Assembly (NCBI GenBank): GCA_045105075.1
Contig: JBGCDD010000261.1
Span: 1 to 12,191 of the forward strand
Reading direction: 5' to 3'
Origin: JBGCDD01 sp045105075
GTDB lineage: Bacteria > Pseudomonadota > Alphaproteobacteria > Rhodobacterales > Rhodobacteraceae
Length of the DNA stretch: 12,191 bases
The position numbers and the translations under genes were made by a program. Numbering within the stretch: position 1 is the first letter of the stretch; each line of letters starts with the position of its first letter. Below the pieces are notes generated by a model. That model was not told the origin of the DNA. It made no database searches and saw only the letters and a list, made by a program, of their open reading frames with translations. This document shows, in pieces, positions 6,960 to 12,191 of the stretch.

Positions 6960-7793
6960 CGATTGGGTGTTTTGCGGATTTCGACGGGGAGACGGATATG
7001 GCGTGCTTCCAGCACGACAATATGGCGTGCTTCCAGCACGACAATATCAAGAGAATTGCGCCACGATGCTGCGACCCGAAGTGGCCGTTTTGCGTATGGC
7101 GCGACGACGGCCCAATGGCATGCAAACCGAGCCGCAAAAGCCTCGCCGCAGGTAAGGACCGCGCGGGTCCTGGCCATTGCGGCCTTGCAGCGTTTTTCGG
7201 GCAAAGGTTAACACAGACTTGCATGTGTGAGAGGGCGTTGATCCTCGGTCTGAAAAGCCCGGCTATCGGGATGGTCGTTTTACGCACACCCCGATTAACC
7301 CTCTTGTTGCATTTGCCGCCAATGCCGGGTCACGGTGATGGTCCGCGCGCGAAAAAAAAGGCCGCGCACTTGCCGGGCACGATGGCGAAGCTGGCTGGGA
7401 TGCTATCGCCGCGTCTATTCCAAAGTCGCCGGACCATCTGTGCAAATCGCTGACCCGAGATGAGCCACTGTATCGCCCTGCGTTCGAAACTGATGGCACG
7501 CGCGCCGAAATGGCACGACATGAAAAACCCAAAGCACGGCCAGGTTTCGATATCTCGTGTTGTGGCCCGCAGAGCCCCTGCTTCCAGATTTTGCCTGCAA
7601 AATCGCTTGCCGCGAAAAGCATCGCAACGCGGTCGCACTGAAGACACCGACGGCCTTCCGCGCCAATAAGGCCATAAAGGAACGGACCTGCGTTAGCATG
7701 ATCATGCTGAAATCGATGCAATGGCCCGTATGCTCAACAACCAACCTCGCAAAACGTTTGGGCCAAAACACGCAAAAACGCCTCAACATGACG
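6960..7793 (+). pseudogene. IS30-family transposase remnant
   Basis: Three segments in different frames together resemble one IS30-type transposase. First, RASSTTISRELRHDAATRSG (about 7023-7082) then RFAYGATTAQWHANRAA matches the N-terminal HTH (APSTISREIRRNAATRGG, YRATTAQWHA). Second, ALILGLKSPAIGMVV (about 7238-7282) and LTLLLHLPPMPGHGDGPR match DLILGLGSSAIGTLV and LLHLPPM at the start of the DDE domain; the first catalytic Asp of WEGDL is lost (ERALILG). Third, ALAGHDGEAGWDAIAASI (7366-7419) with PDHLCKSLTRDE, then FDISCCGPQSPC (7546-7581) and MARMLNNQPRKTFG (about 7721-7762) match ALAGHGAEAVRDAIAASI, LRRSLTWDQ, YFCDPQSPW and LN-x-RPRKTLG. The segment between HTH and DDE core is largely deleted. 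It is dead: frameshifts, stops and lost catalytic residues. Confidence 0.8.
6996..7047. repeat. 24-bp tandem duplication with a hairpin in each copy
   Basis: A 24-base unit is repeated perfectly (6996-7019, 7020-7043, plus 4 further bases). Each copy holds CGTGCT-TCC-AGCACG, a perfect 6-bp stem with a 3-base loop. In the IS30 reading frame it duplicates the residues WRASSTTI just before SREL, inside the helix-turn-helix region. Replication slippage at a small hairpin would explain it. Confidence 0.9.
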
Positions 7794-7814
7794 GACAAAC
7801 CAACCCGGGCACCT

Positions 7815-8183
7815 GACCAAGTGTTGCTGCACGATACCGGTCGATCAAAGACGCAGACCGGTTGGGTGATGCGGATTTGGGGTCTTATGTTGCCCCCCAT
7901 GACAGCGCGTTGGCCAAGATGGTGATTGGCTTGGTCAAAGCTGAAGCCGCCTACAGATCAGAGCCGTGAAAATTCGCTGGCGCAATCGATTGGGCAACGC
8001 TCAAATCGCTCAACTAAAGCGTTTTTGAGCAAACGCCGGGGCGTCAAAGACGGCCGGCCACTCGAGTCCACCGGCAACATCACGCCAGCCGAAACTGAGA
8101 AGGCCTTCTGCGCGCATTTGAATGCAGCGGGTGAAACCGCTGGAAACCAACCAACAGCCTCAAGGAATACCGAGGGGCGGCCA
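7815..8183 (+). pseudogene. IS3-family transposase OrfB, 3' fragment and element end
   Basis: This is the C-terminal half of the DDE domain. VLLHDTGRS (7821-7847) resembles LVHHSDRGSQY. In the next frame DRLGDADLGSYVAPHDSALA (7856-7915), then KMVIGLVKAEAAYRSEP, matches RLAEAGI...DSYDNALAETINGLYKAE. A TGA (7967-7969) replaces the Trp codon of the usual GPW, and GAIDWATLKSLN follows, then TAA (8015-8017). After another frame change RPLESTGNITPAETEKAF (8055-8108) matches the diagnostic ending LLEPIGNIPPAEAEANF. Bases 8151-8183 look like the element end. At least two frameshifts and two stops make this non-functional. The family match is strong because the GNI-x-PAE-x-E ending is characteristic. 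Confidence 0.85.
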
Positions 8184-8400
8184 ATACGATCTAGGACTTT
8201 TTTCTAGCATCAAATCGTTTCGATTGTGGTTGTGGTTTTGCGGCTTGGCTCGAGCGGACACCCCGCCGGAATTCGACTGGTGGCAAAGTTTGCGTTGGCG
8301 GGCTGAACAAAACGGGGCAAGCAACTTTTCGTTGCCATTTTCGCTCGGATCGATCGCCCGTTGTCAGCAATCTGAAACAGTGAAGCCTGGCGGGCGACGC

Positions 8401-8523
8401 ATGAATGCAAAATGGAATTGCTATGATAATCCTATGATGGAAACGGTCTTGCAATCCATCAAAGCAAAGCTGATCCGGCGCACCTGTTGGGCGACCATTC
8501 GCCGGGCCGCTTTGATCCGTTAA
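8401..8523 (+). pseudogene. Second IS3-type transposase fragment
   Basis: MNAKWNCYDNPMMETVLQSI then KAKLIRRTCWAT resembles the conserved IS3 OrfB segment MSRKGNCYDNAPMESFF-x-TLK-x-EL with its catalytic Glu (here the E of MMET), followed by a stop. It lies outside the right end of the nested element, and its sequence type differs from the DSALA version at 7901, so it is a separate insertion. Upstream (8190-8400) and downstream I see no further convincing transposase sequence. The fragment is short, so the subgroup is not assigned. Confidence 0.65.
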
Positions 8524-9008
8524 CGGGCCGAAACATGGAACCGGGTCGGCATTGCAGCGGCAGGTCACGATCACGACGGACAACACCGCTTGTTTCTGCG
8601 GTCCAAGTCGCCCGTCTCGCCAGCAGCATTTGGTCGGTTGAGCGTTGCCTGACAAAGCTTCGCGCTTCGGATTTATGTGTTGTGGCAATGGCCTGGCCAA
8701 GAGCAGATGACGTCTTAAAAGTCTGGAATTGCAAAAATAGGACAAAATGCCCGATTGGACAAAGGTCGGCCCCTGTTTGAGCCAGCCGCGACAAATATCG
8801 ATCCGGCCCAAAGGCCTGAGAATTCTTTCAACGGCCTATCCACCTGTGCGGCTTGGCATTTTGTTGATTGCGTGCGCCGCTGGACCATAAAATAGTCATG
8901 GCACCCGTTTTGGATGCCCCGCCATGGTTTTGCCGTCCGATCAATAATGCGCTGGGGTTTGGCACTCTTTGACAGGTCTGGCCGGATATTTACAGCAAGA
9001 GGAAAAGG
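8524..9008. other. Gene-free stretch, probably decayed DNA
   Basis: The 485 bases between the second IS3 fragment and the ogt stop hold only short open frames with no recognised domain, no tRNA, no clear terminator for ogt and no repeat. The phrase KSPVSPAAFGR (about 8606-8638, plus strand) faintly recalls the SPVAFE-type ending of IS3 transposases, so this may be the tail of the 8401 fragment. I cannot support more. Confidence 0.4.
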
Positions 9009-9464
9009 TCAGATCAGGAAGCCGCCGGCGCCCTCATGTTTCAAAAGCGCGACTTTGGTTTCGACGCCGCCCGCACCGGAAAAGCCAGTCAGACCTTTGG
9101 CGCCCATCACGCGGTGGCAGGGGATGATCACTGGAATTGGATTGCCACCACAGGCGCCACCCACGGCTTGGGGCATGGCACCAAGCTGTTTTGCGATGTC
9201 GCCATAAGTGCAGGTGTCGCCAAAAGGGATGGCCTGCATGGCGGCGCAAACCGCCTGCTGGAACGGGGACCCCTTGACGTACAAAGGCAAATCGAAGGTT
9301 TGCAGATTGCCTTGATCATAGGCGGTAAGCTGGGTGGCGGCCTTTTTGAGCAGCTCTGTGGGCGTGCCGGTCGCCGTCCCGCCCCAGTCAAGCGCGGTGA
9401 TGGCGCCGTTGTGTTCCGTGACAACGAGCGGGCCGAATTGGGTGGGGACAACAACGCTGGGCAT
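9009..9464 (-). CDS. ogt: Methylated-DNA-[protein]-cysteine S-methyltransferase
   Basis: A 151-residue suicide repair protein that transfers alkyl groups from O6-alkylguanine in DNA to its own cysteine. Seen: an N-terminal ribonuclease-H-like domain (about 1-65), a segment FQQAVCAAMQAIPFGDTCTYGDIA (68-91) typical of the DNA-binding helices, and the active site IPCHRVMGAKGLTGFSG with C116. The C-terminal ETKVALLKHEG is canonical. In the DNA-recognition helix many homologues read RAVG, where the Arg flips the damaged base; here it is QAVG (Q99). The length fits Ogt rather than Ada. It is the last gene of a minus-strand series, 50 bp after the DUF3253 gene, with only a weak ribosome site (AAGG about 13 bases before the ATG). 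Confidence 0.93.
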   Translation of the reverse strand: MPSVVVPTQFGPLVVTEHNGAITALDWGGTATGTPTELLKKAATQLTAYDQGNLQTFDLPLYVKGSPFQQAVCAAMQAIPFGDTCTYGDIAKQLGAMPQAVGGACGGNPIPVIIPCHRVMGAKGLTGFSGAGGVETKVALLKHEGAGGFLI

Positions 9465-9514
9465 AATTTTATCGTGGCCTTGAGCGCCGATGGGGGCAAG
9501 CCGTTTCTTGCGGA

Positions 9515-9763
9515 TCAGGGCAGGCCCAGGCGGATTGGGCCGCGCGCGGTTTGGGCCTGTACCGTGTGGCCTTTTTGCGTGATGCGGATGTGGCCGGTGG
9601 TGGCCAGATCATCGGCCACGCGGCGGATTTGGGACATCAAGGCGCGCCAGTCGTCGCCCAAGGCGCGCGCGACCTCGGAGGGGCACAGGGTTTTGCCCAC
9701 CCCGCGCTGCTGCACGAGATGGAGGATCGCGTCGGCGATGTGTTTATCCGAGAGCGTCGTCAC
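9515..9763 (-). CDS. DUF3253 family small protein
   Basis: A short soluble protein of 82 residues if started at the GTG at 9763 (MTTLSDKHIADAILHLVQQR). The body GKTLCPSEVARALGDDWRAL (about 25-44) and the ending GHTVQAQTARGPIRLGL match the DUF3253 family, a presumed winged-helix fold of unknown function. An upstream ATG at 9838 would give 107 residues, but the extra 25 are only a shadow of the ileS zinc-binding tail in another frame, so GTG is preferred. With this start the gene overlaps the end of ileS by 20 bases, suggesting translational coupling. Its position between ileS and the alkyltransferase gene hints at a shared transcript, not a shared function. Confidence 0.82.
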   Translation of the reverse strand: MTTLSDKHIADAILHLVQQRGVGKTLCPSEVARALGDDWRALMSQIRRVADDLATTGHIRITQKGHTVQAQTARGPIRLGLP

Positions 9764-12191
9764 AGCGTTTGCACACGCCGGCGTGGCTGTGTTGGCCGAC
9801 GTCAGGCAGCACTTTCCAGCACCGCGCGCATTTTTCACCGGTCGCCTTGTCGAAGGTCACGGCGATGCCGGGCGCGTCGGGCAGGGTAAAGCCCGTGTCG
9901 GGGGCGGCGTCTTGTGACAGCGCCAGCGCCGAGGTGATGCAAATGTCATCAAAGGGCACCGATTGCAGCGTGGCCAGCGTTTCGCTGTCGCTGATGTGCA
10001 CGGTTGGGGCCGCTTCCAGCGAGGCGCCGATGACTTTATCGGTGCGCTGGACTTCCAATGCGGCCGTCACAACGCGGCGGGCCGCGCGGATTTTGCCCCA
10101 TTTTTCAGCCAATGCATCGTTGCGCCATGCGGTGGGCGTTTCCGGCATGTCGATCAGATGGACCGAGCTTTGATCGCCCGGAAAACGTTCGAGCCAGACT
10201 TCCTCCATGGTGAACACCAGCACCGGGGCCAGCCATGTGGTCAGGCGGTGGAACAGGATCTCGAGCACTGTTCGGGTCGCACGTCGCCGCGCGGTGTCGC
10301 CGTCGCAATAGAGCGCGTCTTTGCGGATGTCGAAGTAGAACGCCGACAGATCGACCGTGGCGAATTGGAAAACGGCCGAGAACACGCCCTGAAAATCAAA
10401 CGCGGCGTAACCTTTGCGCACTGTGTCATCCAGTTCGCACACGCGGTGCAGCACCCATTGTTCGAGTTCCGGCATATCGGCGGGCTCGACCCGGTCGGCA
10501 TCGGAAAAATCAGCGAGCGAGCCCAGCATGAAGCGCATGGTGTTGCGCAGGCGGCGATAACTGTCGGCGACGCCTTTCAGGATTTCCGGCCCGATGCGTT
10601 GGTCGGCGGTATAGTCGGATTGGGCCACCCAGAGGCGCAAAATGTCAGCGCCGTATTGCTTGACCACGGCCTCGGGCACGATGGTGTTGCCGATGGATTT
10701 GGACATCTTCAGGCCCTTTTCATCGAGCGTGAAGCCGTGCGTGACGACGTTGCGGTAAGGTGCGCGGCCCGTGGTGCCAACCGATTGCAACAGCGAGGAA
10801 TGGAACCAGCCTCGGTGCTGGTCGGTGCCCTCCATATAGACGTCGGCGATGCCGTCGGCGGTGCCGTCTTGGCGGTCGCGCAGGGTGAAGGCGTGGGTTG
10901 AGCCAGAGTCAAACCACACGTCCAGAATGTCCATCACCTGATCATAATCGTCGGGGTTCACGATGCCTTCAAGGAACCGCTGTTTGGCATCTTCGTCATA
11001 CCAGGCGTCTGCGCCCTCAGATTCGAACGCCGAGGTGATGCGCCGGTTGACCTGTTTGTTGCGCAACAGGAAATCGTCATCTGTGGGCAGCGCGCCCTTT
11101 TTGGTAAAACAGGTCAGCGGCACGCCCCAGGCGCGTTGGCGGCTCAGCACCCAGTCGGGGCGCGATTCGATCATGGAATACAGTCGGTTGCGCCCGGTCT
11201 TGGGCGTCCAGTTCACATTGTCGATTTCGGTCAGCGCGCGTTCGCGGATGGTTTTGCCATGTTCGTCCTGATCGTCGCCCACGGGGCGGTCGATGGCAGC
11301 AAACCACTGCGGCGTGTTGCGATAGATCACCGGCGCTTTGGAGCGCCATGAATGCGGATAGGAGTGGTTGATCTTGCCGCGCGCCAGCAGCCCGCCCACT
11401 TCGGCCAGTTTATCGATCACAGCGGCGTTGGCGTTGCCCTCTTTGCCGTTGGGTTTCAGGATCGCCTTGCCGCCAAAGAACGGGAGATCATCGCGGAAGC
11501 GCCCGTCAGGGTTCACGTTGTAGGTGATGACCTGTTCCAACATGCCAAGGTCGCGGTAGAGTTCGAACTCCTCCATCCCGTGGGACGGCGCGCAGTGCAC
11601 GAACCCGGTGCCTTCGGTGTCGGTGACGAAATCAGCGGCGCGGAAATCACGGATGTCATCCCATTCGCCGTTGCCTTCCACGGCCCCGTTCAGCGGGTGG
11701 GTCAGGGTGATTTTGGCCAGGTCGTCATTGCTGACATCGCACAACCGGCGGTACATTGTTTCGTCCAGACGGGCGCGGCCCAGCACGTCGGCGGCCAGCG
11801 CATCCGCAAGGATGAACCGTTCGCCGATGGTGGCCCAGCATTCTTCCGGGCGGCCGGTGACTTCGTAGAGTCCGTAAGAGATGTTTTCGCCGTAAACCAC
11901 CGCCTTGTTAGAGGGCATGGTCCAGGGCGTGGTGGTCCAGATCACCACTTTTGCGCTGTCCAGTGTGGCGTCTCCGGTGCCGACAACCTTGAACTTCACC
12001 CAGATCGTGAAGCTGTCCTTGTTGTGGTATTCGACCTCGGCCTCCGCCAACGCGGTTTGTTCCACGGGCGACCACATCACGGGTTTGGAACCTTGATACA
12101 GAGTGCCGGTCATCAGGAACTTCATGAACTCTTCGGCGATCACGCGCTCGGCGTGGAAATCCATGGTCAGATAGGGTTGGTCCCAGTTGCC
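9744..12191 (-). CDS. ileS: Isoleucyl-tRNA synthetase, 5' end outside window
   Basis: Cytosolic class I aminoacyl-tRNA synthetase charging tRNA-Ile. The 815 visible codons run from GNWDQPYLTMDF at the window edge to the stop at 9744; the N-terminal part with the HIGH motif is missing. Seen in order: the CP1 editing domain (TTPWTMPSNKAVVYG; GTGFVHCAPSHGMEE), the core segment RPDWVLSRQRAWGVPLTC, the class I signature DVWFDSGSTHAF, GTDQHRGWFHSS, the KMSKS loop (KMSKSIGN, bases 10695-10709 for KMSKS), the anticodon-binding domain (LEQWVLHRV, FYFDIRKDALYC, LEVQRTDKVIGASLEA), and a C-terminal zinc-binding knuckle CARC...CKRC typical of bacterial IleRS with zinc tails. The frame is open throughout. 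The internal Met at 12164 is not the start. Confidence 0.97.
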   Translation of the reverse strand, partial: GNWDQPYLTMDFHAERVIAEEFMKFLMTGTLYQGSKPVMWSPVEQTALAEAEVEYHNKDSFTIWVKFKVVGTGDATLDSAKVVIWTTTPWTMPSNKAVVYGENISYGLYEVTGRPEECWATIGERFILADALAADVLGRARLDETMYRRLCDVSNDDLAKITLTHPLNGAVEGNGEWDDIRDFRAADFVTDTEGTGFVHCAPSHGMEEFELYRDLGMLEQVITYNVNPDGRFRDDLPFFGGKAILKPNGKEGNANAAVIDKLAEVGGLLARGKINHSYPHSWRSKAPVIYRNTPQWFAAIDRPVGDDQDEHGKTIRERALTEIDNVNWTPKTGRNRLYSMIESRPDWVLSRQRAWGVPLTCFTKKGALPTDDDFLLRNKQVNRRITSAFESEGADAWYDEDAKQRFLEGIVNPDDYDQVMDILDVWFDSGSTHAFTLRDRQDGTADGIADVYMEGTDQHRGWFHSSLLQSVGTTGRAPYRNVVTHGFTLDEKGLKMSKSIGNTIVPEAVVKQYGADILRLWVAQSDYTADQRIGPEILKGVADSYRRLRNTMRFMLGSLADFSDADRVEPADMPELEQWVLHRVCELDDTVRKGYAAFDFQGVFSAVFQFATVDLSAFYFDIRKDALYCDGDTARRRATRTVLEILFHRLTTWLAPVLVFTMEEVWLERFPGDQSSVHLIDMPETPTAWRNDALAEKWGKIRAARRVVTAALEVQRTDKVIGASLEAAPTVHISDSETLATLQSVPFDDICITSALALSQDAAPDTGFTLPDAPGIAVTFDKATGEKCARCWKVLPDVGQHSHAGVCKRCDDALG

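Larger units (their letters stand above)
6434..8183 (+). mobile_element. Decayed IS3-family element with an IS30-family remnant nested inside
   Basis: Fragments of one IS3-type transposase flank an IS30-type transposase, all on the plus strand. The IS3 part stops near 6890, IS30 sequence occupies about 6960-7790, and IS3 resumes near 7815. The right end near 8151-8183 (AACAGCCTC, then GAGGGGCGG) resembles the terminal region of this IS3 subgroup as I remember it, placed just after the transposase end as expected. The left end and the IS30 ends could not be found, so the outer limits are approximate. About 100 residues of the IS3 OrfB centre, including its first catalytic Asp, and the middle of the IS30 protein are missing. 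Many stops and frameshifts show that the elements are long dead. Confidence 0.75.

Noticed and set aside
6895..7047. Two sets of direct repeats considered as a CRISPR array
   Set aside because: The two repeats differ from each other, each has only two adjacent copies without spacers, and no cas gene is present.
8122..8811. Medium-length open frames on both strands (8122-8523 plus, 8191-8811 minus) as intact genes
   Set aside because: Only the 8401-8523 part resembles a known protein (an IS3 fragment); the rest shows no domain or start signal and lies in decayed DNA.
9036..9917. 293-codon plus-strand open frame
   Set aside because: Antisense to ogt, DUF3253 and ileS, all of which have clear family motifs; composition typical of a GC-rich shadow frame.
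9963..10901. 312-codon plus-strand open frame
   Set aside because: Antisense shadow of ileS; no recognisable motif.

Overview
The window looks like chromosomal DNA of a Rhodobacterales (Roseobacter-like) alphaproteobacterium. This is an inference from high GC in the housekeeping genes, protein sequences typical of that group (PriA, IleS, XerC, DUF484), a one-step phosphatidylcholine synthase, and a transaldolase-like gene next to priA. No rRNA or tRNA was seen.

Layout. On the left, priA lies on the minus strand and runs off the window. It is divergent, by 49 bp, from a plus-strand series: a fructose-6-phosphate aldolase/transaldolase gene, a DUF484 gene and xerC. DUF484 and xerC overlap by 4 bp and are probably translationally coupled. 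Then come a secreted cytochrome P460-type protein with a clear terminator after it, and pcs. On the right, three minus-strand genes enter from the window edge in the order ileS (5' end missing), a small DUF3253 gene overlapping the ileS stop, and an O6-alkylguanine-DNA alkyltransferase (ogt).

Between pcs and ogt (about 5990-9008) there is no intact gene. The stretch is a graveyard of insertion sequences. I can trace an IS3-family element (orfA tail, then the N-terminal part of orfB) near 6430-6890. It breaks off, gives way to an IS30-family transposase (about 6960-7790), and the same IS3-type transposase resumes at about 7815 and runs to a terminal-like sequence near 8183. This fits an IS30 insertion into an IS3 copy, followed by extensive decay. 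A second, different IS3-type fragment lies at 8401-8523. Two short perfect tandem duplications (17 bp and 24 bp) lie at or inside the IS30 remnant.

The most notable single observation is an in-frame TAA in priA right after helicase motif VI. The reading frame stays open and conserved beyond it to the window edge. Either it is a genuine nonsense mutation truncating the replication-restart helicase, or it is a sequence error. I did not find a convincing new multi-gene system. The accessory content is decayed mobile DNA.
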